64,000 nt of DNA from Martelella endophytica (GTDB taxonomy: Bacteria; Pseudomonadota; Alphaproteobacteria; Rhizobiales; Rhizobiaceae). Within the stretch, counting starts at the first letter, position 1, and the number at the start of each line of letters is the position of its first letter. The notes beneath the pieces are model-generated. The model did not search any database. It was not told where the DNA came from and worked only from the letters and a program-made list of their open reading frames with translations. The translations under genes and the position numbers were made by a program. The stretch is from positions 4,185,818 through 4,249,817 of the forward strand of contig NZ_CP010803.1 in the NCBI RefSeq assembly GCF_000960975.1. Reading direction: 5' to 3'. Shown here one piece after another: positions 54,417 to 63,824 of the stretch.

Positions 54417-55028
54417 TTACTCAGGCTTTTCAGCGGTTGCCGCAGGCTGCTCGGCCTTGGGGCCGCCCTTGGATACACCGACCATGGCCGGACGCAGCAC
54501 GCGCTCGCCGATGGAATAGCCGGCCTGGACCACCTGAACCACGGTGTTGGCGGGAATTTCGGGGTTCGGAACCTCGAACATCGCCTGATGGAAGTTCGGG
54601 TCGAACTTCTCGCCCTCGGCCTTGATCTCCTTGACGCCGTGGCGCTCCAGCGCGGCGATCATCGAACGCTCGGTCATCTCGACGCCTTCGACAAAGCCGG
54701 CGATCTCACCGGTGCGCTTGTCTTCCGGAATGGCATCAAGCGCGCGGCGCAGATTGTCCGCAACGTTCAGCATGTCACGGGCGAAGGCGGTCACGGCATA
54801 GGCCTTGGCGTCCTTCACGTCGCGGGCCGTACGGCGGCGCAGGTTTTCCATCTCGGCGGCGAGCCGCAGAAGCTGGTCGCGCTGCTTTTCGTTTTCCTCG
54901 CGCAGGATGTCGAGCGGGTCGAGTTCGGGCGCCTCTTCGGCCTGAGCCTCGGCGGCAGCCGTTTCAAGATCGATAACGGTTTCCTTGTTTTCTTCTTCGT
55001 GGCCGTTCTTCTTCGTCTCGTCGGTCAT
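54417..55028 (-). CDS. grpE: Nucleotide exchange factor GrpE
   Basis: The ADP-release factor for DnaK. The 203 residues contain an acidic N-terminus, a long coiled-coil (about 40-110, '[25 protein letters not shown]') and a C-terminal beta domain ('[20 protein letters not shown]', '[22 protein letters not shown]'). It follows hrcA by 81 bp on the same strand, so heat-shock control of the pair is shared. Confidence 0.96.
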   Translation of the reverse strand: MTDETKKNGHEEENKETVIDLETAAAEAQAEEAPELDPLDILREENEKQRDQLLRLAAEMENLRRRTARDVKDAKAYAVTAFARDMLNVADNLRRALDAIPEDKRTGEIAGFVEGVEMTERSMIAALERHGVKEIKAEGEKFDPNFHQAMFEVPNPEIPANTVVQVVQAGYSIGERVLRPAMVGVSKGGPKAEQPAATAEKPE

Positions 55029-55109
55029 GACGTCTCCGCAGATTGTCCTGAATTGATAGTTGGCCCCGATATCGAGGTTCTCAGCCTAAAAATCAAGGCC
55101 CTGCCCACC

Positions 55110-56198
55110 TCAGCGCGAACGGGAAAGCCTGGAAAGAAGGTGGGCGGTGTAATCCACCATCGGCACGACCCGCGCATAGTTGAGCCGGGTCGGCCCGATG
55201 ACACCGACAGCACCCACGACCTGATTGTCACTGTCGCGATAAGGCGCCACCACCAGCGAGGAGCCGGAGAGCGAGAAAAGCTTGTTTTCCGAGCCGATGA
55301 AAATCCTGACACCTGGCCCGGTTTCGGCGAGATTGATCAGTTCGATCAGGCTGTCCTTGCGCTCCAGATCGTCGAACAGCATGCGCAGCCGGTCTATGTC
55401 GCCGGCATCGGCGAGACCTTCCAGCAGATTGGCACGACCGCGCACGATCAGTCGTCCCGGCTTGCCCTCTTCCGTGCCGCCGGACCAGACCGCCAGCCCG
55501 CGACCGACCAGATCCTGCGAGAGCTGATCGAGCTCCCGCCTGACCTCGTCCTTCAGCTGCGTCAGCACACTTCTGAGCTCGGGCAGCGTCTGGCCGTTCA
55601 GGTGGGCATTGAGAAAATTGGCGGCGGCGGTGAGCTGCGACGACGTGGTGCCCGCCGGAAGTTCGATGATCCGATTTTCGACCTGGTTGTGCTCGCCGAC
55701 AAGCACGGCCAGCGCCTTGGTGGGCTCCAGCCGGATGAACTCGACATGCTTCAGAACGGTATCGCTCTTGGAGGTCATCACCAGACCGGCACCGCGCGTG
55801 AGGCCGGAGAGCATCTGGCTCGCCTCGTCGAGCAGCGTATCGACCGGCCGGCCGCGCTCGCCGCTCAACATGTGACGCTCGATTTCGGCGCGTTCGTTTT
55901 CGGCAAGGTCGCCCACCTGCATGTAGGCATCGACGAAGAAGCGCAATCCGCTTTCGGTCGGAAGACGGCCGGCGCTGACATGCGGGGCGTAGATGAGGCC
56001 GAGCTCCTCAAGGTCGCTCATGACATTGCGCACCGAGGCCGGCGACAGCGACATCGGCAGCAGGCGCGACAGATTGCGCGAGCCAAGCGGCTCACCGTTT
56101 TCCATATATGTCTCGACGATCTTGCGAAACACCTCCCGCGAGCGGTCGTCGAGCGAAAAATCGGTTCTGTCTTCCCTGGGTCGCTGGTCTGCGGTCAT
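55110..56198 (-). CDS. hrcA: Heat-inducible transcription repressor HrcA
   Basis: A 362-residue repressor that binds CIRCE elements upstream of chaperonin genes. An N-terminal winged helix (about 15-90, '[27 protein letters not shown]', '[18 protein letters not shown]') precedes a GAF-like domain. The ATG at 56198 has AAAGG upstream. The frame remains open to 56351 but that part is not conserved. No CIRCE was seen here; an RpoH-like promoter lies upstream instead. grpE follows. Confidence 0.95.
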   Translation of the reverse strand: MTADQRPREDRTDFSLDDRSREVFRKIVETYMENGEPLGSRNLSRLLPMSLSPASVRNVMSDLEELGLIYAPHVSAGRLPTESGLRFFVDAYMQVGDLAENERAEIERHMLSGERGRPVDTLLDEASQMLSGLTRGAGLVMTSKSDTVLKHVEFIRLEPTKALAVLVGEHNQVENRIIELPAGTTSSQLTAAANFLNAHLNGQTLPELRSVLTQLKDEVRRELDQLSQDLVGRGLAVWSGGTEEGKPGRLIVRGRANLLEGLADAGDIDRLRMLFDDLERKDSLIELINLAETGPGVRIFIGSENKLFSLSGSSLVVAPYRDSDNQVVGAVGVIGPTRLNYARVVPMVDYTAHLLSRLSRSR

Positions 56199-56230
56199 GC
56201 CTTTGCCGTGGAATGATGTGTTCGTTGTTT

Positions 56231-56259
56231 TATATAGGGACCGCGCCCGGATGCGCAAT
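56231..56259 (-). promoter_or_regulatory. Candidate RpoH (sigma-32) promoter of hrcA-grpE
   Basis: On the minus strand ATTG (56259-56256), a 17-nt spacer and CCTATATA (56238-56231) match the alphaproteobacterial heat-shock promoter pattern CTTG-N17-18-CYTATnT with one -35 mismatch. It lies 33 nt before the hrcA ATG. Confidence 0.55.
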
Positions 56260-56354
56260 TCGCTTTGACGCGTCTGGCGAATTCGTTTTCCTTTGCAAAA
56301 CCGGCGCCGCCCCCTTAGAACCGCGAACACGGAAAAACGGGAAGGAACCACATA

Positions 56355-57077
56355 ATGCGGCCATCAGGCAGACAACTCAACCAGATGCGCAACGTCTCAT
56401 TCGAGCGCGGCTATTCCAAACATGCCGAGGGCTCCTGTCTCGTAAAATTCGGCGATACCCACGTCTTGTGCACCGCAACGCTTGAAGAGCGCGTGCCGCC
56501 GTGGCTGCGCAATGCCGGCAAGGGCTGGGTGACGGCCGAATACGGCATGCTGCCGCGCGCCACCGGCGAGCGCATGCGCCGTGAGGCCTCCGCCGGCAAG
56601 CAGGGCGGTCGCACGCTGGAAATCCAGCGCCTGATCGGCCGGTCGCTGCGCGCCGTTGTCGATCTCGAAGCGCTCGGCGAACGTCAGATCAGCATTGACT
56701 GCGATGTCATCCAGGCCGATGGCGGCACCCGCACCGCTTCGATCACCGGCGCCTGGATCGCTCTTTACGACTGCCTGAAGTGGATGGAAGCCCGTTCCAT
56801 GGTCAAGACCGACAAGGTCCTGAAAGACCATGTTGCCGCGATCTCCTGCGGCATCTTCGCCGATCAGCCCGTCATCGACCTCGACTATCTGGAAGATTCG
56901 TCCGCCGAGACCGATGCCAACTTCGTCATGACCGGCACCGGCGGCATCGTGGAGATCCAGGGCACGGCCGAAGGCAAGCCGTTCAGCCAGGACGAGTTCC
57001 TGACGCTGATGGATCTTGCCCGCAACGGCATCGCCGAGCTCGTCGCAATGCAGAAGACCACTGTCGGAGCCGCCTGA
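56355..57077 (+). CDS. rph: Ribonuclease PH
   Basis: A phosphorolytic 3'-exonuclease trimming tRNA precursors. The 240 residues begin with '[20 protein letters not shown]' and include '[40 protein letters not shown]' with the conserved Arg residues of the phosphate site. GGGAAGGAA precedes the ATG. Divergent from hrcA; a VOC gene follows 5 bp after its stop, then rdgB and hemW. Confidence 0.97.
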   Translation: MRPSGRQLNQMRNVSFERGYSKHAEGSCLVKFGDTHVLCTATLEERVPPWLRNAGKGWVTAEYGMLPRATGERMRREASAGKQGGRTLEIQRLIGRSLRAVVDLEALGERQISIDCDVIQADGGTRTASITGAWIALYDCLKWMEARSMVKTDKVLKDHVAAISCGIFADQPVIDLDYLEDSSAETDANFVMTGTGGIVEIQGTAEGKPFSQDEFLTLMDLARNGIAELVAMQKTTVGAA

Positions 57078-57082
57078 GCGCG

Positions 57083-57496
57083 ATGACCAGCCCCGTCGCC
57101 GCCATTCTGGAAACCGCGCTCTACGTCGATGATCTCGACGCGGCGGAAGCCTTCTATGGCGGCGTTCTCGGGCTCGAAAAAATCACCCGCGTCGCAAACC
57201 GGCATGTCTTCTTCCGTTGCGGCGCCGGCGTGTTGCTGATCTTCAATCCGGACGAGACGGAAAAGCCGGCTGCTGCCGATGCCCTCCCCGTGCCCGCTCA
57301 TGGCGCGCGCGGTGCGGGTCATGTCTGCTTCCGGCTGGAGAGCGACGACTTCGACGTCATGACAGATCGTCTTGCCGCCCGTGAGATCGCCATCGAAAGC
57401 GATTTCCGCTGGCCGAACGGCGCCCGCTCCATCTACTTCCGCGACCCCGCCGGCAACAGCCTCGAATGTGCCGAGGCGAAGCTTTGGGGGCTTTGA
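57083..57496 (+). CDS. VOC-superfamily (glyoxalase/bleomycin-resistance fold) protein
   Basis: A 137-residue single-domain VOC protein. It begins 'ILETALYVDDLDAAEAFYGGVLGL' (first beta-alpha-beta unit) and ends with 'SIYFRDPAGNSLECAE', which supplies the usual metal-ligand Glu. Another possible ligand is the His in 'AGHVCFRL'. Function is unknown; such proteins include isomerases, dioxygenases and resistance proteins. The ATG at 57083 lies 5 bp after rph, so it is probably in the rph-rdgB-hemW transcript. Confidence 0.88.
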   Translation: MTSPVAAILETALYVDDLDAAEAFYGGVLGLEKITRVANRHVFFRCGAGVLLIFNPDETEKPAAADALPVPAHGARGAGHVCFRLESDDFDVMTDRLAAREIAIESDFRWPNGARSIYFRDPAGNSLECAEAKLWGL

Positions 57497-57553
57497 TGCC
57501 AATGCCAGATCTTCTTCGCCGCACTGAAATCACATCGTTTATCAGGACCTGAC

Positions 57554-58198
57554 ATGCGCAAACTCGACACCAAGACCATCGTCGTCGCCAGCCACAATGC
57601 CGGCAAGATTGCCGAGATTGCCGACCTGATCGGCCCGCTCGGTTTCTCGGCGAAATCGGCGGCCGAACTCAATTTCGATGTTCCGGACGAGACCGGCACA
57701 ACCTTCGAGGAAAACGCCGCAATCAAGGCGCTGGCTTCGGCGCAGAAGTCCGGCATGCCGGCGCTGGCCGATGATTCGGGCATCGCCGTCGATGCGCTTG
57801 ATGGTGCGCCGGGCGTCTACACCGCCGACTGGGCGGAAAAGCCCGAAGGCGGTCGCGATTTCGCCATGGCTATGGAAAAGGTCGAGAAGCGCCTCGTCGA
57901 AAAAGGCGCGACGACGCCCGATCAGCGCGGTGCCCGCTTCGTCTGCGTGCTCTGCCTCGCCTGGCCGGACGGTCACACCGAAACCTTCCGCGGCGAAGTC
58001 GAGGGCGCGCTGGTCTGGCCGCCGCGCGGCGACAAGGGACATGGCTATGACCCGGTGTTCATGCCGGCCGGACATGACAAGACCTTCGGCGAAATGGAAA
58101 CCGACGAAAAGACCCATGGCGGTCCTCAGGACGGTGGTGCCCTGTCGCATCGCGCCCGTGCCTTCCGCCTGTTCGTCGAAACGGGACTTTCACACTGA
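57554..58198 (+). CDS. rdgB: dITP/XTP pyrophosphatase
   Basis: Removes non-canonical purine nucleotides (dITP, XTP) from the pool. The 214 residues carry the HAM1 signatures '[14 protein letters not shown]' at the N-terminus, 'FEENAAIKA', '[13 protein letters not shown]' and '[10 protein letters not shown]'. CAGGACC precedes the ATG. Its TGA stop overlaps a CTG that probably starts hemW. Confidence 0.96.
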   Translation: MRKLDTKTIVVASHNAGKIAEIADLIGPLGFSAKSAAELNFDVPDETGTTFEENAAIKALASAQKSGMPALADDSGIAVDALDGAPGVYTADWAEKPEGGRDFAMAMEKVEKRLVEKGATTPDQRGARFVCVLCLAWPDGHTETFRGEVEGALVWPPRGDKGHGYDPVFMPAGHDKTFGEMETDEKTHGGPQDGGALSHRARAFRLFVETGLSH

Positions 58199-59376
58199 GC
58201 GCGCTCGACACCATTTCGGTAAACCGGGATGACGGCACGCCCGGTTTCGGCATCTATCTGCACTGGCCGTTCTGCGCGGCCAAGTGTCCCTACTGCGACT
58301 TCAACAGCCATGTCCGCCATCAGCCGGTGGATCAGGAGCGCTTCATGCGCGCCTTTATGCGTGAGATCGCGCACATGCGCGGGCTCTCCGGTCCACGCAC
58401 GGTGACCAGCATCTTCATCGGCGGCGGTACGCCATCGCTGATGAAGCCGGAAACCCTCGGCGGCATTCTCGATGCCGTGGCGGATGCCTGGCATGTGCCG
58501 GCTGGTATCGAGGTCACGCTGGAGGCAAACCCCTCGAGCGTCGAGGCGGAGCGTTTTCGCGGCTATCGTGCCGCTGGCGTCAACCGCGTTTCCATGGGCG
58601 TGCAGGCACTGAACGACCGGGAACTGAAATTCTTGGGCCGCCTGCACAATGTCGAACAGGCGCTCGGCGCCATCCGCCTTGCCCGCGAGATCTTCCCGCG
58701 CATGTCGTTCGACCTCATCTATGCGCGGCCGGGCCAGACCAACGCGGCCTGGGAGGCGGAGCTGAACCAGGCAATCGACCTTGCCGCCGATCATCTGTCG
58801 CTCTACCAACTCACCATCGAGGAAGGCACGCCGTTCTATGCTTTGCATAAGGCCGGCAAGCTCACCGTGCCTGACGAGGACCGCGCTGCCGACCTCTACG
58901 AGATCACGCAGGCTGTGACCGCGGCACGCGGTCTGCCGACCTATGAAGTCTCCAATCACGCCCGGCCAGGCGCGGAAAGCCGCCATAACCTCACCTACTG
59001 GCGCTACGGCGACTATGCCGGCATCGGCCCCGGTGCCCACGGCCGCCTTACGACCGGTGACGGCAAGATCGCGACCGCGACCGAGCGACACCCGGAAACC
59101 TGGCTCGCCAAGGTCGAGGAAGGTGGCCACGGAATGGTGGCCGACACGCCGCTTTCGACAGAGGAACAGGCCGACGAACTGCTGCTGATGGGCCTCAGGC
59201 TCCGCGAGGGTGTCGACATCGCCCGCTGGTCCGAGCTTTCCGGGCGCATGCCAGATGCCGAAAGCGAGGCCTTCCTGCTCGATCTCGGCCTCATCGAGCG
59301 GATTGGCAATTCACGCCTGCGCGCCACGCCGCAGGGCATGCTGCTACTGAACCGGATCGTTACGGAACTCTCCTGA
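58195..59376 (+). CDS. hemW: Heme chaperone HemW, probable CTG start
   Basis: A radical-SAM family heme chaperone of about 393 residues (HemN-like domain plus HemN_C). The cluster motif C27-x3-C31-x2-C34 in '[13 protein letters not shown]' is followed by '[11 protein letters not shown]'. No ATG, GTG or TTG lies in frame before this motif; the first canonical codon, GTG at 58327, would delete it. CTG at 58195 overlaps the rdgB stop as CTGA, gives the expected N-terminus length, and has CGGGA upstream. A change from ATG to CTG at the usual ATGA overlap explains this. It lacks the CNxC-type oxygen-independent coproporphyrinogen oxidase features, so HemW rather than HemN. Confidence 0.85.
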   Translation: MSALDTISVNRDDGTPGFGIYLHWPFCAAKCPYCDFNSHVRHQPVDQERFMRAFMREIAHMRGLSGPRTVTSIFIGGGTPSLMKPETLGGILDAVADAWHVPAGIEVTLEANPSSVEAERFRGYRAAGVNRVSMGVQALNDRELKFLGRLHNVEQALGAIRLAREIFPRMSFDLIYARPGQTNAAWEAELNQAIDLAADHLSLYQLTIEEGTPFYALHKAGKLTVPDEDRAADLYEITQAVTAARGLPTYEVSNHARPGAESRHNLTYWRYGDYAGIGPGAHGRLTTGDGKIATATERHPETWLAKVEEGGHGMVADTPLSTEEQADELLLMGLRLREGVDIARWSELSGRMPDAESEAFLLDLGLIERIGNSRLRATPQGMLLLNRIVTELS

Positions 59377-59432
59377 CGCACCTCGCGCAAGGTGGTATAT
59401 TCGCCACCGGAACATGGAAGTGGTGCGCCGCG

Positions 59433-59467
59433 TTTTTTTTTGACAGCGGGGAGCAGGACGCTCCCCG
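59433..59467 (+). promoter_or_regulatory. T9 tract and GC-rich hairpin in the leader of a small membrane-protein gene
   Basis: Nine T residues (59433-59441) are followed by a perfect 8-bp stem CGGGGAGC / GCTCCCCG (59447-59454 and 59460-59467) with a 5-nt loop. GAGAGG and the ATG of the next gene follow 2-15 nt later. A weak CCAC/GTGG stem before the T run may make the first part a terminator for hemW. The hairpin could limit translation of the downstream gene. Confidence 0.45.
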
Positions 59468-59481
59468 AAGAGAGGTCCAAA

Positions 59482-59826
59482 ATGGCATCCCCTTATACCC
59501 ACCGCATCATCCGCGATCGCGTCAGCGCCGCTGTCAGCATCATCTTCGGCGTCTATATGGGCTACCTCGCCCACGGCGACGGCGTCGCGCTCGGACCATC
59601 GATCTTCTTCGGCCTGATCGCCTTCGTCATTCTGGCCGTGGTGCTGATGGTGCTGCGCAGCTTCGTCTACGCCGTGCTGATTGCGGCACTCCTGGTGTGG
59701 CTCGCCGCGCGCATGGGCTTCGGCTGGGCGGATCAGCTGATTGCCTATATCGAGCAGCTCTGCCGGCTCGGCTACTCCGAGTCCCTCAAGCTGTTCATGT
59801 CCACCGACAGGAACCTCACAACCTGA
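59482..59826 (+). CDS. Hypothetical small membrane protein
   Basis: A 114-residue protein with hydrophobic segments at about 16-30, 37-58 and 60-78, and a short amphipathic tail. The ATG at 59482 is chosen because AGAGAGG lies about 7 nt upstream; the longer frame from 59392 crosses the T9 tract and hairpin. It is rightward and convergent with mnmA, 6 bp from its stop. I do not recognise the family. Confidence 0.7.
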   Translation: MASPYTHRIIRDRVSAAVSIIFGVYMGYLAHGDGVALGPSIFFGLIAFVILAVVLMVLRSFVYAVLIAALLVWLAARMGFGWADQLIAYIEQLCRLGYSESLKLFMSTDRNLTT

Positions 59827-59832
59827 CGTGCC

Positions 59833-61020
59833 TCAGGCAGCAGCAAGCAGGCTCTTCAACGCGGTTTCCGCTTCTGCCGAGCGTTCCGAGCGGTTGATGA
59901 AGCCGCCGCCGAAGACGCGGGCATCGTTGCCGGGCGCATCGTACAGCACGCAGGCCTGGCCGCTGGCAATGCCCGCCTCGCCTTCGGCAAGATCGACATA
60001 GGCGCCATCGGGGCCGGCATAAAGCACCGCCGGCAGCGGCGGACGCGTGGAGCGAACCTTGGCGAAACAGGCAAAGCCTTCCGCCGCGGTTTCCGCCAGC
60101 GTCAGGTCACCAAGCCAGTTGACGTCGCGCAGGTAGATGCGACGCGTCTCCAGCGCCTCGCGCGGGCCAACGACCACGCGGCGCGAGCGCGCATCGAGAT
60201 AGACCACATAGAGCGGCTCGCCGGTCGCAACGCCAAGGCCCTTGCGCTGGCCGATGGTGTAGCGAACGATCCCCTCGTGGCGGCCGAGAACCCGACCGTC
60301 GAGATGGACGATATCGCCGGAAAGATCGGCATTCGGCTTCAGCTTGGCGATAACGTCGGAATACTTGCCCTGCGGCACGAAACAGATGTCCTGGCTGTCC
60401 GGCTTGTCGGCAACGATCAGGCCCATCTCCTCGGCGAGCTTGCGGGTCTCCGCCTTCGGCAGGCCGCCAAGCGGGAAACGCAGGAAGTCTATCTGTTCCT
60501 GCGTCGTCGCGAACAGGAAATAGCTCTGGTCGCGATCGGCATCGACAGGGCGGTAAAGCGCCCGGCGCATCGGCTGATTGGCAGTCGGATTGGCCTTGGA
60601 GCGGATGTAGTGCCCGGTCGCCAGCGCATCGGCACCGAGTTCGCGGGCCGTGGTCAAGAGATCGGCGAACTTGACCGTCTGGTTGCAGGCAACGCAAGGG
60701 ATCGGCGTTTCACCGGCGATATAGCTTTCGGCAAACGGATTGATCACGGTTTCGCGGAACCGCGCCTCGTAATCCAGCACATAATGCGGAATGCCGAGAC
60801 GTTCCGAAACCCGGCGCGCGTCATCGATATCCTGTCCGGCGCAGCAGGAGCCGGCGCGGTGCACGGCAGCGCCATGGTCATAAAGCTGGAGGGTGATGCC
60901 GAGGACGTCATAGCCCTCGCGCTTCAAAAGCCCGGCAACCACCGAACTGTCGACGCCGCCGGACATCGCGACAACAACGCGCGTGTCCTCCAGCTTCTTG
61001 TCAAAACCGAGTGTATTCAT
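59833..61020 (-). CDS. mnmA: tRNA-specific 2-thiouridylase
   Basis: Thiolates U34 of tRNA(Lys/Glu/Gln). The 395 residues begin with the PP-loop '[16 protein letters not shown]'. Catalytic Cys residues are visible in '[13 protein letters not shown]' and '[13 protein letters not shown]'. A C-terminal beta-barrel domain follows. Start at ATG 61020. Leftward, convergent with the small membrane protein. Confidence 0.96.
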   Translation of the reverse strand: MNTLGFDKKLEDTRVVVAMSGGVDSSVVAGLLKREGYDVLGITLQLYDHGAAVHRAGSCCAGQDIDDARRVSERLGIPHYVLDYEARFRETVINPFAESYIAGETPIPCVACNQTVKFADLLTTARELGADALATGHYIRSKANPTANQPMRRALYRPVDADRDQSYFLFATTQEQIDFLRFPLGGLPKAETRKLAEEMGLIVADKPDSQDICFVPQGKYSDVIAKLKPNADLSGDIVHLDGRVLGRHEGIVRYTIGQRKGLGVATGEPLYVVYLDARSRRVVVGPREALETRRIYLRDVNWLGDLTLAETAAEGFACFAKVRSTRPPLPAVLYAGPDGAYVDLAEGEAGIASGQACVLYDAPGNDARVFGGGFINRSERSAEAETALKSLLAAA

Positions 61021-61125
61021 CTGATCCGCCAGTCCAGTTCAAGGTTGGATGTAGATCTTGTTTTCATGCGGCCTTGGCCGCGGCTGGCGGTGATATAAAG
61101 CTCAAGCGCTCCGGAGGCAAGCGTT

Positions 61126-61992
61126 TCAGGCCGCAAGCGCCGGGGCGATATAGGCCGCGTGCACCCAGCCTCTGAGCGCCCCTTCCCGCCCATCGACATC
61201 TTCAGGCGCCACGAAGGCCCAGTCGCCGGTGCGGGAGAGCACCTTCAGCCGCGTTCCCTTCAGAAGCGTTCCGGGCGGCACGATCTTTTCAAAGGCCGTG
61301 CCCGGCCCGCCCCGCAGATTGAGCCGCCCTGCCGTGACCACCATCGCAGGCTCGCGGTCGGCGGCCTCGCCGAGGAGCCCGCGGAAACGATCCATCGGGA
61401 AGGCCGGCCCCGGATCGGTCTTCCAGCCGCGCGTATCGATTTCCTCATGGCTGACGATCGCGCGGATCGGATAGGTGGCCAGCAGCGCCTGCAGCACATC
61501 CAGCCCCGTCTGAAGCTGGGCTTCGGGAAAGAGCGGCCAGGCGAACGTGCCCGAACCGACCCGCGCATGGGGCGCGAGCGTATATCCACCGGCCTTGTTG
61601 AGGTCGCGCGCTGTCATCCGCTTGCCATAGGCGTCGATGAAATCGCCGAGCCCGTTCGGCTTCAGCCAGCCGGCGTTGACGAATTCGATGCCGACGGAGA
61701 CGCTGTTGATGCCCTCGATCTCGCCATAGCGCGACGGCCCGGCGTGCCAGGCGGTGCGGTTGAACGGCGCGATCTGCCAGGCCGTGCCGTCCCGGTCGAT
61801 CACCACATGGGCGCTCGAGCCACGGTTTGCGGTTCCGCCCGCCTCCCCCATCAGCCAGTTGCGGCTCGCCTTGCCGTTCCAGCCGGTGGTGTAGTGCAGC
61901 ACGACGATGACCGGCGGCTTTTCCCGCTGAGCGCCGAGATTGGATGACTGGCCGTACCAGATGCCCGGAATGCGGTGGTTTTCGATGCGCAT
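61126..61992 (-). CDS. N-acetylmuramoyl-L-alanine amidase (Amidase_2) with SH3-like C-terminus
   Basis: A 288-residue zinc amidase. The Amidase_2 domain occupies about 15-200, with metal His residues in 'IVVLHYTTG' and 'HARVGSG/SHEEID' regions and the substrate-facing 'SSAHVVIDRDGTAWQIAPFNRTAWHAG'. A bacterial SH3-like domain follows at about 215-285 ('RLNLRGGPGTAFEKIVPPGTLLKG'). There is no clear signal peptide, so it may act on recycled muropeptides in the cytoplasm or use another route. The ATG at 61992 has GGGACAAGG upstream; a TTG at 62019 is an alternative. Confidence 0.88.
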   Translation of the reverse strand: MRIENHRIPGIWYGQSSNLGAQREKPPVIVVLHYTTGWNGKASRNWLMGEAGGTANRGSSAHVVIDRDGTAWQIAPFNRTAWHAGPSRYGEIEGINSVSVGIEFVNAGWLKPNGLGDFIDAYGKRMTARDLNKAGGYTLAPHARVGSGTFAWPLFPEAQLQTGLDVLQALLATYPIRAIVSHEEIDTRGWKTDPGPAFPMDRFRGLLGEAADREPAMVVTAGRLNLRGGPGTAFEKIVPPGTLLKGTRLKVLSRTGDWAFVAPEDVDGREGALRGWVHAAYIAPALAA

Positions 61993-62080
61993 GGCGCCTT
62001 GTCCCCAGTTGCGTTGCAAGTGCGGGAAATCGTAGGCGCCGGCGGCCGGGCGGGGATTTGCGGGGAAAAGCGGGCAACGA

Positions 62081-62110
62081 AAAAGCGCGGTCCCGTGCGG
62101 GGCCGCGCTT
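62081..62110 (-). terminator. Intrinsic terminator after wrbA
   Basis: On the minus strand a 12-bp stem (AAGCGCGGCCCC / GGGACCGCGCTT, one G-T pair) with a 4-nt loop is followed by T residues. It lies about 27 nt past the wrbA stop and before the amidase gene. Confidence 0.75.
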
Positions 62111-62136
62111 CTTCAAATCAGCTTGCGGACGATGCC

Positions 62137-62736
62137 TTATGCAGCGGTCTTCGCAGCGATCTTGGCAACATGGGCGCCCTGGAAGCGTGCAGCATCGAGT
62201 TCAACGGCGGACGGCATGCGCGAGCCATCGCCTTCGGTGATCGTGCTGGCGCCGTAGGGCGAGCCGCCCTTGACTTCGTCAACGCCCATCTGGCCGGCAA
62301 AGGCGTAAGGCAGGCCGACGACGATCATGCCGTGATGCAGAAGCGTCGGGATGAAGCTGAGGATGGTCGATTCCTGGCCGCCGTGCTGGGTTGCGGAAGC
62401 GGTGAACACCGAGCCCACCTTGCCCACCAGCTTGCCCGAGGCCCACAGGCCGCCGGTCTGGTCGACGAAGTTGCGCATCTGCGAGGCGACCGTGCCGAAA
62501 CGGGTGCCGGCGCCGAAGATGATGGCGTCGTATTCTTCCAGTTCGGCCGGCGTAGCGATCGGGGCTTCCTGGTCGAGCTTGAAGTGCGAAGCCTTGGCGA
62601 CTTCTTCCGGAACCAGCTCGGGAACGCGCTTGATGGTGACTTCGGCGCCTTCGGACTTGGCGCCCTCAGCTACGGCCTTCGCCATCGCTTCGATATGGCC
62701 ATAGGCCGAGTAGTAGAGAACGAGAACTTTTGCCAT
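62137..62736 (-). CDS. wrbA: NAD(P)H:quinone oxidoreductase WrbA
   Basis: A flavodoxin-like FMN enzyme that reduces quinones by two electrons to avoid redox cycling. The 199 residues begin '[19 protein letters not shown]' (FMN phosphate loop), with '[24 protein letters not shown]' and '[13 protein letters not shown]' as FMN and family motifs. The ATG at 62736 has AGGAG 10 nt upstream. Monocistronic, with its own terminator. Confidence 0.95.
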   Translation of the reverse strand: MAKVLVLYYSAYGHIEAMAKAVAEGAKSEGAEVTIKRVPELVPEEVAKASHFKLDQEAPIATPAELEEYDAIIFGAGTRFGTVASQMRNFVDQTGGLWASGKLVGKVGSVFTASATQHGGQESTILSFIPTLLHHGMIVVGLPYAFAGQMGVDEVKGGSPYGASTITEGDGSRMPSAVELDAARFQGAHVAKIAAKTAA

Positions 62737-62921
62737 TTCAGTAAACTCCTGTTCTGACACATCGTCAGAGATTGAAAACCTGTCACCGAGTTAATAGCGG
62801 GGTCGGGAAGTGTCCAGACAGCCAAGAGAAGACGCACTGTTCACCCGATGCCCACGGCGGGCTTGAACAAAACGTCATAAATGTCCAAGAGTGTGACCGC
62901 CCACCAGAAAGAGACCCGATC

Positions 62922-63674
62922 ATGACCGACGCCACCGCGATTCCCACCGCCGCCATGCTCGCCATCGGCGACGAACTGCTCTCCGGCCGCACCAAGGACC
63001 GCAATATCGGTCACCTCGCGGACCAGATGACGCTTGCCGGCATCGAACTGAAGGAAGTGCGCATCGTCGCCGATGACCAGGATGCGATCGTCGAGGCGGT
63101 CGACGCGCTTTCCGGGCGCTACACCTATGTCTTCACCTCCGGCGGCATCGGCGGCACGCATGACGACATCACCGCCGATGCGGTCTCCGCGGCCTTCGGG
63201 CGTCCATGCATCTACAATGACGAGGCGATGGCCATCCTGACGGCGCACTACCAGCGCCGCGGGGTCGAGTTCACCAGCTCGCGCCAGCGCATGGCGCGCA
63301 TGCCGGAAGGTGCCGCCCTCATCGAAAACCCCGTCTCCGCCGCCCCCGGCTTCATCATCGGCAACGTTCATGTCATGGCGGGCGTGCCGCAGGTGTTCGA
63401 GGCGATGCTCGCCAATGTTCTTCCGACGCTCAAGGGCGCAGCCCCGGTGATCAGCGAGGCCATTGATTGCCCCTATGGCGAGGGTGATTACGGCGCCCTG
63501 CTTGCCGATATCCAGAAGGCGCATCCGCAAACCTCGATCGGCTCCTATCCCCGCTTCGGCGCCGATGGCTTCCACAGCCAGATCGTCGTGCGTGCCCGCG
63601 ACCGCAGCCTTGTCGAAGCGGCCGCTTCGGCCGTGCGCGAAATGATCGTCACCCTCGAACGGAAACGCGGCTGA
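62922..63674 (+). CDS. CinA/molybdopterin-binding (MoCF_biosynth) domain protein
   Basis: A 250-residue stand-alone CinA N-terminal (MoaB/Mog-like) domain protein. 'AAMLAIGDELLSGRTKDRNIGHLADQM' and 'YVFTSGGIGGTHDDITADAVSAAFG' are the family signatures. The C-terminal nicotinamide-nucleotide amidase domain of CinA is absent. The ATG at 62922 gives a family-like start; the open extension to 62772 is not conserved. Exact reaction is uncertain: an ADP-ribose-type pyrophosphatase activity is known for the CinA N-domain. Confidence 0.9.
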   Translation: MTDATAIPTAAMLAIGDELLSGRTKDRNIGHLADQMTLAGIELKEVRIVADDQDAIVEAVDALSGRYTYVFTSGGIGGTHDDITADAVSAAFGRPCIYNDEAMAILTAHYQRRGVEFTSSRQRMARMPEGAALIENPVSAAPGFIIGNVHVMAGVPQVFEAMLANVLPTLKGAAPVISEAIDCPYGEGDYGALLADIQKAHPQTSIGSYPRFGADGFHSQIVVRARDRSLVEAAASAVREMIVTLERKRG

Positions 63675-63824
63675 AAGGCGAGCGAAACCGGGTGATTGCG
63701 AGCGTTTTAATCTCGTATTCGCCGTGGCCGGCATTATGTTAATGTAAGGAAAACGGAAGAGACCGGACAACGGCCTCCGATGGTTTCGACAGCGGGTGAA
63801 ACAACGGCTCAAAGGAGTTACGAG

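Noticed and set aside
56199-56354. CIRCE element at hrcA
   Set aside because: No TTAGCACTC-N9-GAGTGCTAA or close variant is present in the gap.
58327-59376. hemW starting at GTG 58327
   Set aside because: This start removes the CxxxCxxC motif, which is intact and in frame just upstream, so the gene must begin earlier.
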